Source of the DNA: Aquiluna sp.
GTDB lineage: Bacteria > Actinomycetota > Actinomycetes > Actinomycetales > Microbacteriaceae
Reading direction: 5' to 3'
NCBI GenBank assembly: GCA_028822985.1
Contig: JAPKCK010000004.1
Coordinates: 1-64,000 of the forward strand
Length of the DNA stretch: 64,000 nt
The translations under genes were made by a program, and so were the position numbers. Positions 19,765 to 30,456 of this stretch are shown piece by piece. A model generated the notes under the pieces. That model saw only the letters and a program-made list of their open reading frames with translations, was not told the origin of the DNA and did no database searches. How positions within the stretch are numbered: position 1 is the first letter of the stretch; each line of letters begins with the position of its first letter.

Positions 19765-21121
19765 CGTCTCACTAACTCAAGCGATTCCAATGCTGCTGAA
19801 GGCGGTTCCGCGCTCCAGAAACTTTGAAGCAGTGTTGCTTTTCTGGGTTGCCGGTATTCACGCTTTCGCTTTGGCCCAAATTCAACTTGCAGTCAGTCAA
19901 CGGATGTCGTGGGACATGCTCTACTACTGGGCACCGCCAACGATAAGCGCGTGGATACTGCACTACGTGCTCAGGAAATACGTCCTGAACGCCGATGGCC
20001 TACTGCTGCCCCTGGCCTTTTTGCTAAACGGACTCGGCATCGCAATGATTTACCGACTTGACCTAGCCGAGATAACTCGGGGTGGTCAGGACTTGTTTGC
20101 CGAACGCCAGGTTTGGTTGAGCTGTTTTGCAATGTTGATTGCCGCAATCGTGGTTCGGCTGGTTCGGAACCCACTGGTCCTGAGACGTTTTCCCTATTTG
20201 GCAGGGGCGGCGGCCGTGGTCTTGCTGCTACTTCCTGCGGCACCGGTTATTGGCAGGACCCTCAATGGTGCGACATTGTGGATTGCCATTGGAGACCTGA
20301 GCTTTCAGCCAGGCGAAATAGCGAAAATTTTGTTGGCGATCTTCTTTGCGGGTTACTTAGTTTCCAGAAAGGGCCCGCTTTCTGAAATTGGGTCTCGAGT
20401 GTTGGGGATGAAGATCCCGAGCGCGAAGGACTTGGGTCCAATATTGTTGTTCTGGATCGCCTCAATAGCGGTGCTTGTAATTCAGCGCGATCTTGGCACT
20501 TCGATTCTGTATTTTGGTTTGTTTTTGGTCATGATCTACACCGCCACCGGTAGGGGCTTCTACGTTGGAATTGGATTGGTCATGATGGTTACCGGAGCCC
20601 TAGTGGCTTCAAGACTCTTTGGCTATGTCGGTGCTCGCTTCGATGCTTGGTTGGCCCCGTTTGCGACCGAAAACTACACCGCTCAAGGTGGTAGCTACCA
20701 GCTAGTGCAGGGTCTGTTTGGCATGGCTCACGGCGATGTGATTGGCGCGGGACTCGGTTCCGGTTTCCCGCAGTTGATCCCTCTTGCCGAAAGCGACTTT
20801 ATATTCGCAGCGCTCGGAGAAGAGCTTGGTCTAGCCGGAATTTTCGCTATTTTGGCTATTTATCTGCTGATTGTTTACCGAGGTCTGCGAATTGCAAACA
20901 CTCATCAAGACGATTTTTCAAAGCTGCTTGCTTTGGGGCTCTCATTTGTGCTTGGACTCCAGGTGTTTATTGTTGCCGGAGGCGTAATGGGGCTGTTGCC
21001 CTTGACTGGCCTAACAACACCGTTCTTGGCTGCCGGTGGCAGCGCCCTGCTGGCCAACTGGGCAATTATTGCGCTCCTGATGGTGCTGTCTGATTCGTCA
21101 CTTAGGCGGGTGAAGGAATGA
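19757..21121 (+). CDS. rodA: FtsW/RodA/SpoVE family SEDS glycosyltransferase
   Basis: QPGEIAKILLAIFFAGYL, QRDLGTSILYFGLF, ESDFIFAALGEELGLAG. Confidence 0.92.
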   Translation: MSNVSLTQAIPMLLKAVPRSRNFEAVLLFWVAGIHAFALAQIQLAVSQRMSWDMLYYWAPPTISAWILHYVLRKYVLNADGLLLPLAFLLNGLGIAMIYRLDLAEITRGGQDLFAERQVWLSCFAMLIAAIVVRLVRNPLVLRRFPYLAGAAAVVLLLLPAAPVIGRTLNGATLWIAIGDLSFQPGEIAKILLAIFFAGYLVSRKGPLSEIGSRVLGMKIPSAKDLGPILLFWIASIAVLVIQRDLGTSILYFGLFLVMIYTATGRGFYVGIGLVMMVTGALVASRLFGYVGARFDAWLAPFATENYTAQGGSYQLVQGLFGMAHGDVIGAGLGSGFPQLIPLAESDFIFAALGEELGLAGIFAILAIYLLIVYRGLRIANTHQDDFSKLLALGLSFVLGLQVFIVAGGVMGLLPLTGLTTPFLAAGGSALLANWAIIALLMVLSDSSLRRVKE

Positions 21122-22569
21122 ATAGGCAGGTGAGACGAGTTGGCCTTGCGCTGACCGTGATGTTCATTGCTTTGTTCGCAATTGCCTCTTCGATACAGGT
21201 TGTTAGAACCGAATCTCTTTATCAGGATTCGAGAAACGTCCGCGCATCTTACGAAACCTATAAAACTCAGCGCGGTTCGATATTGGTTGGGGAAACTGAG
21301 GTTGTCACCAGCGTTGCGGTCAATGACCAGTACCGGTTCCTAAGAAGCTATGACTCTGTTCTTTATAGCGCTGTTGCCGGATACTTCAGCATTTTCACCG
21401 GTTCCTCTGGAATTGAGCGATCAATGAATTCTTTGCTCGCTGGCCAAAGCTCTGCACAGTTTTTTGAACAAATCAATGCACTTCTTGATGGCACGCCAGT
21501 AACCGGTGCTGCAATCGAACTAAGCCTAGATCCGGCTGTGCAGCGAGCTGCCTGGGATGCCCTCGGTGGGCGGAAGGGTGCCGTAGTTGCCCTGGACCCG
21601 ACAACCGGCCGCATTCTCGCGATGGTCTCGAAGCCAACCTTTGATGCCAACCTCATGGCTGGTCACGAGTACGACCCGGTGAACCAGGCCTACCGCGACT
21701 ACCTGGATGATCCGGACAAGCCACTTGTGAACCGGGCAATCGGTGGGGACCTATACCCCCCGGGTTCAGTGTTCAAACTTGTTGTTGCGGCAGCCGCTCT
21801 TGAATCAGGGCGCTACAGCACGACCACAACCTTCGAGAACCTGGATCGTTACCGACTCCCCGGGACCTCGACGATCATACAAAACTCTTCCAACAACACC
21901 TGCGGGGAGGGGGCGCTGGTCACCCTAGAACAGGCGCTGATTAGATCTTGCAACATTCCATTCGCGATGTTGGCGGTCGACCTTGGTCAGGATCGAATCC
22001 GAGCCATGGCAGAGCTCATGGGCTTTGGGGATCAAATTGCGATTCCCCTTTCAGTAACGCCGAGCGTTTATCCAATCGGCCTGGAGCTATCCCAGCTCGC
22101 CCTGACCGGATTTGGACAGTTTGACGTTCGAGTTTCGCCGCTGCAGATGGCCATGACCACCGCTGCAATAGCGAATCAGGGCGTGATCATGAAACCACAA
22201 CTGGTTGATCAGGTCGTCGCAAGCAACCTAAACGTCCTCAGCAAACCCGAGCCTGCAATTTTTTCCTCTCCGATGTCTAGAGAAACTGCCGGACTGCTGA
22301 CCCGCATGATGGTTGACTCAGTGGGCTACGGAGCAGCAACCAATGCTGCGATTCCACAGGTTGCCGTTGCCGGGAAAACCGGCACTGCCGAAAACGGACC
22401 CGATGACCCATTTACTCTCTGGTTCACCGGATTCGCACCGGCCGAATCTCCTCGAGTAGTTGTCACGGTAGTGGTTGAAGACGGCGGTGGCATTGGGCAA
22501 AACGGAACCGGTAACCAAATTGCCGCACCCATCGCTAAGGCAGTCATGAAGGCGGCGTTGAACCGATGA
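21118..22569 (+). CDS. pbpA: Class B penicillin-binding protein (PbpA)
   Basis: [16 protein letters not shown] (SxxK), [18 protein letters not shown] (KTG). Confidence 0.93.
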   Translation: MNRQVRRVGLALTVMFIALFAIASSIQVVRTESLYQDSRNVRASYETYKTQRGSILVGETEVVTSVAVNDQYRFLRSYDSVLYSAVAGYFSIFTGSSGIERSMNSLLAGQSSAQFFEQINALLDGTPVTGAAIELSLDPAVQRAAWDALGGRKGAVVALDPTTGRILAMVSKPTFDANLMAGHEYDPVNQAYRDYLDDPDKPLVNRAIGGDLYPPGSVFKLVVAAAALESGRYSTTTTFENLDRYRLPGTSTIIQNSSNNTCGEGALVTLEQALIRSCNIPFAMLAVDLGQDRIRAMAELMGFGDQIAIPLSVTPSVYPIGLELSQLALTGFGQFDVRVSPLQMAMTTAAIANQGVIMKPQLVDQVVASNLNVLSKPEPAIFSSPMSRETAGLLTRMMVDSVGYGAATNAAIPQVAVAGKTGTAENGPDDPFTLWFTGFAPAESPRVVVTVVVEDGGGIGQNGTGNQIAAPIAKAVMKAALNR

Positions 22570-24032
22570 AGCCCGCAGTGGGACAACTTTATGGAGAACG
22601 ATACCGACTCCAACTGCGCATTGCCATTGGTGGCATGGGTGAGGTTTGGCAAGCCGAGGACGAGCTGATTTTGCGCCAAGTCGCAATCAAAATCCTCAAG
22701 GAGGAGTATCTTTCGGACCCGGCGTTTTTGGAAAGATTTAGAACCGAGGCACGCTCGGCAGCCCTTGTAGAGCACGTAGGAATTGCCAACATCTACGACT
22801 ACGGCGAGGACACTGGTTCCGCATTTCTTGTCATGGAGTTGGTTCCGGGTGAGTCAATGTCCCGGTTGCTCGAGCGAGACAAGCGACTGCCTGAGGCCCA
22901 AGTTCTAGATATTGTGGCTCAAACTTCCAGGGCACTGGCTGCTGCTCACGCCCGAGGTTTGGTTCACAGGGACATAAAACCAGGAAACCTACTAATCACC
23001 CCGGATGGCAAAGTCAAAATCACTGACTTTGGTATCGCACGAGTGGGAGACCAGGTTCCGCTTACCAAAACCGGGCAGGTTATGGGAACCGTTCAGTACC
23101 TGGCGCCTGAGCAGGCAACCGGGAAAACCTCAACCGGTGCGACGGACCTGTATTCACTTGGGGTTGTTGCATACGAAGCACTCGCGGGTAGACGCCCTTT
23201 CCGTGGTGAGAATCAAATGGCAATCGCGATGGCACACATAAACGAGATGCCGCCCGCCCTTCCAGACTCGATTGACCCAAGAGTTCAAAACCTGGTTCTT
23301 AGCTGCCTGGCCAAAAAGCCCAACCAGCGTCCAGAGTCAGGAACCTCGCTCGCAATTAGGGCGGAGGCTCTCCTTAGGGAAAAACGTAAAGGTGTCCCGA
23401 TTGCCTCCGAAGACCCAACCAATGACCCTGTGACCGAGTTGATATCAACGGACACCGCTCCATTACCAAGGGCGCCTATTGTCTGGCCCTGGCTTGCGAC
23501 CCTTGGGCTATTAGGGCTCACTACGATCGTCGTGATTGTTGCGATTCTTTCGGAGCCAAACGCTTCCGACATATCCCCAGTTACCACCCCGAATTCGACG
23601 CCCAACAGCACTCAAACAGTGGAGGAGGCCCCAGAGCCAGAAACCTACCTGGTCCTGGTATCCGATGTGGTGGGTAAAAACTTGAGCGAGGTGACCGCCT
23701 GGTTGACTGAGCGTGGTTTCGTTGTGAACGCCATACCCGGTGAACTCATTCCTGGCAGCTCACCCGAGGTTCGAGTAGTTTACGCAGCGTCTCCGACTGG
23801 AAACATAACAGTAGGCACTACCGTGAACGTTACCTATTACGTAGGCGATTATGAGGACATTCCGATTGAGATTCCAGAGGATGAGGCTACTTCTGAACCC
23901 GATCCGGAAGCGACAGACCCCGCGGATGGTGAGCCGGCACCATCGGAGACTCCTGTGGCCGACGTGCCGGCGATAGTGCCGGGAGACTCCTCTGGAGATG
24001 TAGTCACAGTAGATCCGGGGTCAACAGGGTAA
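22566..24032 (+). CDS. pknA: Ser/Thr protein kinase with a C-terminal PASTA-like domain
   Basis: [20 protein letters not shown] helix, then [19 protein letters not shown]. Confidence 0.9.
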   Translation: MKPAVGQLYGERYRLQLRIAIGGMGEVWQAEDELILRQVAIKILKEEYLSDPAFLERFRTEARSAALVEHVGIANIYDYGEDTGSAFLVMELVPGESMSRLLERDKRLPEAQVLDIVAQTSRALAAAHARGLVHRDIKPGNLLITPDGKVKITDFGIARVGDQVPLTKTGQVMGTVQYLAPEQATGKTSTGATDLYSLGVVAYEALAGRRPFRGENQMAIAMAHINEMPPALPDSIDPRVQNLVLSCLAKKPNQRPESGTSLAIRAEALLREKRKGVPIASEDPTNDPVTELISTDTAPLPRAPIVWPWLATLGLLGLTTIVVIVAILSEPNASDISPVTTPNSTPNSTQTVEEAPEPETYLVLVSDVVGKNLSEVTAWLTERGFVVNAIPGELIPGSSPEVRVVYAASPTGNITVGTTVNVTYYVGDYEDIPIEIPEDEATSEPDPEATDPADGEPAPSETPVADVPAIVPGDSSGDVVTVDPGSTG

Positions 24033-24105
24033 TAAGACTGTAACCGAGTCATGCGGGAAATAACCAAAACAAAAACTAGAATTCAATGGGTGGAAAAGAG
24101 CAGGT

Positions 24106-25932
24106 TTGAGTAAGAGCGAAAGACTGATTGCCGGTCGATACCGACTGGGTGAGCTTGTCGGTCGCGGTGGAATGGCCGAAGTATTCGAAGGCTACGACAC
24201 CAGACTTGGTCGCACCGTCGCGATCAAGCTTCTAAAGTCAGACCTCGCAAACGACGCCAACTTCGAAGCAAGCTTTCGTCAAGAGGCTCAAGCCAGCGCC
24301 CGCATGGCCCATCCAACGATTGTTCGGGTCTACGACGCCGGCGAAGAAGAAACCACCGATACAAACGGTCAGATCATAAAAACTCCGTTCATAATCATGG
24401 AGCTAGTACGCGGTAAGTTGCTCCGCGAAGTAGTTGCTGAAAAAAACGTTGCCATTGAGCGAACCGTTGGATATATCTCCGGAATCCTCACCGCTCTCGA
24501 GGTTTCCCACCGAGCCGGTGTGGTTCACCGAGACATAAAGCCAGCGAACGTGATGATCGGTGAAGGCGATTCGATCAAAGTTATGGACTTTGGCATTGCC
24601 AGGGCGGTAAATGATAACTCTGCCACCCAAGTTGCGACCTCCGGCATAGTTGGAACGGCTCAGTACTTCTCTCCCGAGCAAGCCCGTGGAGACGCTGTCG
24701 ATGCTAGAACAGATCTGTATTCAACCGGGGTAATTCTCTACGAATTGCTCGCTGGAAGGCCGCCATTTAAAGGCGAAAGCGCCGTTTCAGTGGCATATCA
24801 ACACGTTTCCGAACTTGCTACTCCACCTTCGGCCTTCAACTCAGATGTTTCACCGGAGTTGGATGCGGTAGTACTTCGGTCAATGACCAAAGATCGCGAC
24901 GAGCGCTTCCAGACCGCTGACGAATTCCGAGAGCACCTGCTTGCGGCCCAGGCCGGGACAGCTCTGCCGATGACCAAAATGGCTCCTCTATCCAAAATGA
25001 CTCCGGTGGCCCTAGATGCCACCGAAGCAATTTCGACGACCGGAGGCGATGAGTTTCCGACCTCCTTACTTGAGGGCTTTGAAACGGCTCCAAGTAGGCA
25101 AATAACTACGACCAATACCAAAGTGGGGGCGGGTGTTCTATGGGGCCTGGGAACCGGAGTCGTCGTGATTTTGGTTGGCTTGTTGTTCTGGGTCATGAAC
25201 CTAGGTTCGGCTGGACCAGGAACAGCTCCGTCAAGTGGCGTCGAGGTGGCGAACGTTCAAGGATCTTTATATGAGGACGCCTACAGCACACTGAATTCAC
25301 AGGATCTTGTGGTGCTTCGGGTTTACGAGAAAAGCGAGCTCGTGCCAGAGGGCATCGTCATAAGACAAGTTCCAGAAGCCGGAACCATGGTTCTTTCAAG
25401 CACCGCCGTCACGCTTTATGTCTCCAGCGGTGCAACCGAAGTTACCGTTCCGAACTTGGTTGGTAAAAACGAAACGGATGCTGTGGCCCTGATTGAGGGG
25501 CAAGGTTTGACAGTCGGAAGCATCACGGTTGTCGGATCCCCTGTGGTGCCGGATGGCACCGTAATAGCATCTGATCCGGTAACTAACTCAAAGCTGCCCC
25601 TTGGCTCAGTGGTAAACATTATTTTGTCCGACGGCACGGTTCAGATCCCAGACATCAGGAACCTTGAGGTGCTGGAAGCTAGAAGCATTCTGACCGGCCC
25701 ATCAATTGGTTACACGGTTTCAGTCGAAGTTCTCGATTCCCAAACCTGTAATGGCACACCGGGAACAATAGTTCTGCAGCAATCAGTGCTACCCGGCGAA
25801 GCGCCTCAGCTACAGAACATAATCTTGTACGTCGAGTGTGTAGGTGGCCAAACCCCAACTCCAACCCCCACCCCGACCCCTTCGCCGTCGGAAAGTGGCG
25901 GCGGGTTAAATCTTTTCGATCCTGGGACTTAG
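24106..25932 (+). CDS. pknB: PASTA-domain Ser/Thr protein kinase
   Basis: VGRGGMAEVFEGYD, VHRDIKPANVMI, multiple PASTA repeats, PTPTPTPTPSPS tail; TTG start. Confidence 0.94.
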   Translation: MSKSERLIAGRYRLGELVGRGGMAEVFEGYDTRLGRTVAIKLLKSDLANDANFEASFRQEAQASARMAHPTIVRVYDAGEEETTDTNGQIIKTPFIIMELVRGKLLREVVAEKNVAIERTVGYISGILTALEVSHRAGVVHRDIKPANVMIGEGDSIKVMDFGIARAVNDNSATQVATSGIVGTAQYFSPEQARGDAVDARTDLYSTGVILYELLAGRPPFKGESAVSVAYQHVSELATPPSAFNSDVSPELDAVVLRSMTKDRDERFQTADEFREHLLAAQAGTALPMTKMAPLSKMTPVALDATEAISTTGGDEFPTSLLEGFETAPSRQITTTNTKVGAGVLWGLGTGVVVILVGLLFWVMNLGSAGPGTAPSSGVEVANVQGSLYEDAYSTLNSQDLVVLRVYEKSELVPEGIVIRQVPEAGTMVLSSTAVTLYVSSGATEVTVPNLVGKNETDAVALIEGQGLTVGSITVVGSPVVPDGTVIASDPVTNSKLPLGSVVNIILSDGTVQIPDIRNLEVLEARSILTGPSIGYTVSVEVLDSQTCNGTPGTIVLQQSVLPGEAPQLQNIILYVECVGGQTPTPTPTPTPSPSESGGGLNLFDPGT

Positions 25933-26544
25933 GGTTTTAGATTTTTCTAGAGCACCTTGGACCCCGAGGGTTTCAAGCCAGTTAGCTATCATCTGGTAGC
26001 CACCCTCGGTCATGACTGATTCCGGGTGGAACTGCACACCGTAGATGGGCTTGGTCCTGTGCTGAAGGCTCATTATGATTCCGCTATCAGTTTGGCCAGT
26101 GACCAGAAGTTGTTCCGGGACGCTTTCCGGGACAACAGCCAGTGAGTGATATCTGGTTGCCATAAAGCCTTGCGGCAGGCCGTTGAGAATCAAGCTGTCC
26201 TGGTGGTTCACTCTGGAAGTTTTGCCGTGCATGAGCTCAGGCGCACTTTCGACCCTGCCCCCCATTGCCTCTGCTATTGCCTGATGCCCCAGGCAGACTC
26301 CGAAGACTGGGTAATCAGTATCCAGTGCATATTTCACCGTCGGTATCGATAATCCGGCACTCGCTGGAGTCCCTGGACCCGGGGAGATCAGAACCGCATC
26401 AAACTTTTGCAAGAGTGCTGGGAGCTCGGCTTCGGTGATTGTGTCATTACGCATAACGGTGGTTTCGGCACCCAATTGCTGCAAATAGCCGTTCAAAGTG
26501 TAGACAAAGCTGTCGTAATTATCTAAAACGAGGATTTTAACCAT
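25906..26544 (-). CDS. Glutamine amidotransferase (anthranilate/aminodeoxychorismate synthase component II)
   Basis: LDNYDSFVYTL, SPGPGTPASAG, FGVCLGHQAI, GVQFHPES. Confidence 0.92.
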   Translation of the reverse strand: MVKILVLDNYDSFVYTLNGYLQQLGAETTVMRNDTITEAELPALLQKFDAVLISPGPGTPASAGLSIPTVKYALDTDYPVFGVCLGHQAIAEAMGGRVESAPELMHGKTSRVNHQDSLILNGLPQGFMATRYHSLAVVPESVPEQLLVTGQTDSGIIMSLQHRTKPIYGVQFHPESVMTEGGYQMIANWLETLGVQGALEKSKTLSPRIEKI

Positions 26545-26602
26545 TGTGTTAATAGCCTAATCGGATGGCGGGTCTTTAGGTTCAGGCGTTAAGATACTAA
26601 GC

Positions 26603-26872
26603 ATGTCTGATTCAAAGAGAAGTAAGAAAAACGAGACCAAGCCACTAACCCCAAAGGTTATCGGCGAAGAGGAGCAGGACAACCCGACCTGGTACAAGGT
26701 GGTCATGTTTGGCTTTATGCTCTTCGGCCTAGCCTGGATACTCATTTTCTACATCTCAAGCGCCCGATACCCGCTCGGTGCAGCGACGCCCATTGATCTT
26801 TCCAACTGGAACATCCTGGTTGGCTTCGGCATCGCCATGATCGGCTTTGCAATGACAACTAAGTGGAAATAA
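26603..26872 (+). CDS. crgA: Cell division protein CrgA
   Basis: Small two-TM protein with NPTWYKVVMFGFMLFGLAWIL; canonical position beside pknB/trpG. Confidence 0.9.
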   Translation: MSDSKRSKKNETKPLTPKVIGEEEQDNPTWYKVVMFGFMLFGLAWILIFYISSARYPLGAATPIDLSNWNILVGFGIAMIGFAMTTKWK

Positions 26873-27526
26873 CTACATCCAGCTAGAGATTTTTAGCATC
26901 GTTAGTCCGTAGAGGACTCCCCAAACCAGAAACACCCCAAAGATTTGTTGCACTCGTTTTTCGCTCTGCCTGGTCTGCGAATAGATTCCTGCAATTGCCA
27001 AGCCAGTTACCAGGCCACCTAGGTGGCCCTCCCAGGAAATTCCAGAAACAAAGAAGCCTAGGCCAAAATTTATCGCTATCAAGGTAAAGATTTGAGTTGA
27101 ATTGCCCCCGGTGGAGCGGACAACAATGAAATAAGCGCCCATAAGACCAAACAGTGCTCCCGATGCCCCCACAACCGGTACCTGGGGGTCTGACAGCCAC
27201 ATCACGGCTACTGAGCCGCCAATAATTGCGGTTAGATACATCACCAAGAATCGAACCGGACCCAGCAGTGGCTCGAGAATGCGACCGAAGATCCAAATGG
27301 CATAGGAGTTCAAGAGAATATGAAACGGTCCAGTCCAGTCGTGGACAAAGCCGGCCGTGAGCATTCGCCAAGGTTCAAAAGGCGCAAATAGTGGAGCAAA
27401 AAACATCTGGTTCGTAAAAAGATAGCCAACCGGGCTTATTTGTCCCAGCCAAATAACTACGTTAAGCAGCAACAGGCCCGAAGTTACCGGAACCTGTTGG
27501 AAGCTTTGAAGTCTTAAACGAGCCAC
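26873..27526 (-). CDS. Rhomboid family intramembrane serine protease
   Basis: GASGALFGLMGAYF (GxSG) and HLGGLVTGLAIA. Confidence 0.9.
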   Translation of the reverse strand: MARLRLQSFQQVPVTSGLLLLNVVIWLGQISPVGYLFTNQMFFAPLFAPFEPWRMLTAGFVHDWTGPFHILLNSYAIWIFGRILEPLLGPVRFLVMYLTAIIGGSVAVMWLSDPQVPVVGASGALFGLMGAYFIVVRSTGGNSTQIFTLIAINFGLGFFVSGISWEGHLGGLVTGLAIAGIYSQTRQSEKRVQQIFGVFLVWGVLYGLTMLKISSWM

Positions 27527-28057
27527 TTAGGCTTTTTCGATTGTGATGCTCTCAATAATTACATCGTCTACCGGCTTGTCATTTGCGCCTGTTGCAACCT
27601 GAGCAATTTGGTCAACCACCTTGCGGCTAACCTCATCTGCGACTTCGCCGAAGATGGTGTGGCGACCCTGCAACCAAGTGGTTGGGGCGATGGTGATGAA
27701 AAACTGCGATCCGTTGGTTCCAGGACCAGCGTTAGCCATCGCGAACATGTATGGCTCGTTGAAAGTTAGCTCCGAGTGGATTTCGTCACCGAACTGATAG
27801 CCGGGGCCACCCATTCCGGTTCCAGTTGGGTCTCCACCCTGAATCATAAAATCAGGGATGATGCGGTGGAAGATTACCCCGCTGTATAAAGGTGTGTTTG
27901 TCTGTGTCGAGTTAGTCTTAGGGTCTCGCCATTCGATGGCGCCAGTTGCTAGGCCCTCGAAGTTCTCGACAGTCTTTGGGGCGTGCAAACCAAATAGGTT
28001 TACCTTAATCGCGCCATGGTTGGTATGAAGGGTTGCTACTGAAGTAGGTGAGGTCAT
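27527..28057 (-). CDS. Cyclophilin-type peptidylprolyl isomerase
   Basis: FHRIIPDFMIQGGDPTGTGMGGPGYQFGDE; NGSQFFIT. Confidence 0.94.
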   Translation of the reverse strand: MTSPTSVATLHTNHGAIKVNLFGLHAPKTVENFEGLATGAIEWRDPKTNSTQTNTPLYSGVIFHRIIPDFMIQGGDPTGTGMGGPGYQFGDEIHSELTFNEPYMFAMANAGPGTNGSQFFITIAPTTWLQGRHTIFGEVADEVSRKVVDQIAQVATGANDKPVDDVIIESITIEKA

Positions 28058-28140
28058 CCCTACATTCTGCCATGAGTTCTAGACTCGTGGCTATCCGAAC
28101 AATCGATTAGTCGACAGGGCCAACGAAATAAAGGAGAGAC

Positions 28141-28848
28141 ATGACGGCAGCTATTACCTTTACCAACCTGGTGAAGACCTACGGCAAACAACAAGCGGTA
28201 TCCGATCTCAGCATCGAAGTTCAAAAGGGTCGCATTACCGGATTTTTAGGTCCAAACGGCGCCGGTAAATCTACGACCCTAAGGTGCCTTGTTGGCCTAG
28301 CTAAGCCCACAAGCGGCTTGGCTACCATTCTTGGCGCCGGCTACCGGGACCTCCGCGATCCAATCAGACAGGTTGGCTGCGTGCTGGATTCTCAAGGTTT
28401 TCACAAGGCTCTCACTGGAAAACAGAACCTAAAGGTCATGGCCGCTGCCGGTGGCATTCCCGACTCAAGAGTCGATGAGGTCTTAGCACTGGTTGAACTA
28501 ACCGAGGCCGCCAACAAGCGAACCAAGAACTACTCGCTGGGCATGAAGCAGCGCCTGGCACTCGCGGGAGCCATCCTGGGAGACCCAGAGGTTCTTATTT
28601 TAGACGAGCCGGCGAACGGACTGGATCCGCTTGGAATTGCTTGGCTCAGAAAGTTTCTACGATCACTAGCCGGTTCCGGAAGAACAATCTTGGTCTCTTC
28701 GCACCAGCTAGCTGAGATGCAGAACACGGTTGATGACGTCATCATCATGCACAAGGGCAAACTAATCACTTCTGGAAGCATGAAGGAAATCATCAAGGAC
28801 GGAACCCTCGAAGAGGCCTTCCTCAAGCTAACCGAAGGAGTGAACTAA
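28141..28848 (+). CDS. ABC-2 type transporter ATP-binding protein
   Basis: GPNGAGKST, YSLGMKQRLALAGA, LILDEPANGLDP. Confidence 0.93.
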   Translation: MTAAITFTNLVKTYGKQQAVSDLSIEVQKGRITGFLGPNGAGKSTTLRCLVGLAKPTSGLATILGAGYRDLRDPIRQVGCVLDSQGFHKALTGKQNLKVMAAAGGIPDSRVDEVLALVELTEAANKRTKNYSLGMKQRLALAGAILGDPEVLILDEPANGLDPLGIAWLRKFLRSLAGSGRTILVSSHQLAEMQNTVDDVIIMHKGKLITSGSMKEIIKDGTLEEAFLKLTEGVN

Positions 28849-29624
28849 TGTCACTTATCAAATCTGAACTTCGCAAAGTTTTGTATGTAAGAGCCAACTG
28901 GGGCATCCTGCTCGCGTCTGTGGTCATCTCAATAATTTCGGTTGTTATAACTCCGTTTATTTTCGAAGCCGGAAATGTCGGCGGCGGCCTAACCCTTGAT
29001 TCACCTCAAGCAATTGATGCAGTTTATGCAAATGCGATCTCGGGATATATCTTCGTGATCATCCTGGGAATCATGCTGATGGCCGGGGAATATCGTCACG
29101 GCACAGCCGTTGCAACCTTCCTTGCCCGTCCAAAGCGTGAGATCGTCTTGGCGGCCAAGCTGGGGATCGGCGCCATTGTGGGGGCCGTGTTCATGCTCAT
29201 CTCGGTTTGGGCCTCGCTCTTGGCTGGCATTATCGTTTTAGCAGGCTTCGAGAATGCTGCCGCCCCCTCGAGTGGCACCTTTCTGAATCTCACTATCGCC
29301 GGGCTAATTTCTGGGGCGATTCTTGCGATTATCGGTGTTGCTATCGGAGCTTTACTTAAGAGCCAGATGCTCGCCATCGTATTCTCGCTGGTTTACTTAT
29401 TTGTCATCGATCCCCTGCTGCTAGTGCTCTGGGTGGACATTGCAAAGTACCTGCCAGGCGGGCTGATTACAGCAATGACGGCAGTCGACATAGATGCCCC
29501 GGAGTTGGGGATTAACACCGCCAACTTCCTGGACCCTATTCAGGCGACATTGCTCCTACTCGGATACGGAGCGGTCTTTGCGCTCACCTCATTGGTAACA
29601 AGCATGAGGCGGGATGTCGAGTAG
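28848..29624 (+). CDS. ABC-2 type transporter permease
   Basis: Six-TM pattern; ATGA coupling with the upstream ATPase. Confidence 0.86.
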   Translation: MSLIKSELRKVLYVRANWGILLASVVISIISVVITPFIFEAGNVGGGLTLDSPQAIDAVYANAISGYIFVIILGIMLMAGEYRHGTAVATFLARPKREIVLAAKLGIGAIVGAVFMLISVWASLLAGIIVLAGFENAAAPSSGTFLNLTIAGLISGAILAIIGVAIGALLKSQMLAIVFSLVYLFVIDPLLLVLWVDIAKYLPGGLITAMTAVDIDAPELGINTANFLDPIQATLLLLGYGAVFALTSLVTSMRRDVE

Positions 29625-29634
29625 CAACAAGACA

Positions 29635-29675
29635 TAAAAAACGTCGGCGTCCAGTTGGGACCCGACGTTTTTTTG
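29635..29675. terminator. Bidirectional terminator between convergent operons
   Basis: aaaaaacgtcggcgtccagttgggacccgacgttttttt. Confidence 0.8.
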
Positions 29676-29685
29676 CGTTCAGGGT

Positions 29686-30447
29686 TTATAGACCCCTTGG
29701 CTTCAAGTATTTCTGAGCAAGCGCGCTCAAGAAGTCAAACAACAGAGCCATGATCGCGACCATAACGGCGCCAATCAAAATAGCTGGTCCTCGATCTAGC
29801 TTTAGGCCGGAGTTGATTGTTTCACCAAGTCCACCACCACCAACCAAGAAAGCCAGTGCCGAGAATCCGACGTTGATTACTACGGCAGTTCTGATGCCAC
29901 CTAGAATTACTTCAACTGACAGCGGCAGCTCGATTTTTAGCAAAATTTGTCTCGCTGTTAGGCCCATGCCGCGTGCCGCGTCGATCACTGACTTATCGAC
30001 CTGCTCCAAACCGACAATTGTGTTTCTAAGAACCGGTAGCAACGAAAAAGTAGCCAGGGCAAGAATCACGGTGACGATTCCCGATCCCATAAACGAGAAG
30101 AAAATAACAATCAGTCCGTAGGCAGGTAGCGCCTGACCAAGGCCGAGGGTGCTAACCAGAAGATTCTTTAGACGCGGATAGCCCTTTCGGGTAACCAGGA
30201 TTCCCACCGGAACTGCAATTAGGACAACCAAGATCGAGGAGGTAAGTCCCAAAATCAGGGTTTCTCCGATTTGCCTTTGAACCTTGTCGGGCGACAATAT
30301 CGCGATCGTAATTTTGTCCAGGTCTGAATACGTCCAAACAGCAAAACCCAGGATCGCAAGGGCAGCAGCAAAAACAGGCGAGATGATTAGATCAAGCCGC
30401 TCGCTCAAAGGCGATCGGGTCTTAGCTGCTGAGTTAGTTGTGCTCAC
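29686..30447 (-). CDS. Osmoprotectant (betaine/choline type) ABC transporter permease
   Basis: OpuCB-like: GLGQALPAYGLIVIFFSFMGSGIV and VIDAARGMGLTARQILLKIELPLSVEVILGGIRTAVVINVG. Confidence 0.88.
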   Translation of the reverse strand: MSTTNSAAKTRSPLSERLDLIISPVFAAALAILGFAVWTYSDLDKITIAILSPDKVQRQIGETLILGLTSSILVVLIAVPVGILVTRKGYPRLKNLLVSTLGLGQALPAYGLIVIFFSFMGSGIVTVILALATFSLLPVLRNTIVGLEQVDKSVIDAARGMGLTARQILLKIELPLSVEVILGGIRTAVVINVGFSALAFLVGGGGLGETINSGLKLDRGPAILIGAVMVAIMALLFDFLSALAQKYLKPRGL

Positions 30448-30456
30448 GAATACCTC

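Noticed and set aside
25855-25890. Tandem caaccccaac-like repeat
   Set aside because: Encodes the PTPTPTPTPSPS low-complexity tail of PknB; typical linker sequence, not a mobile or CRISPR repeat.
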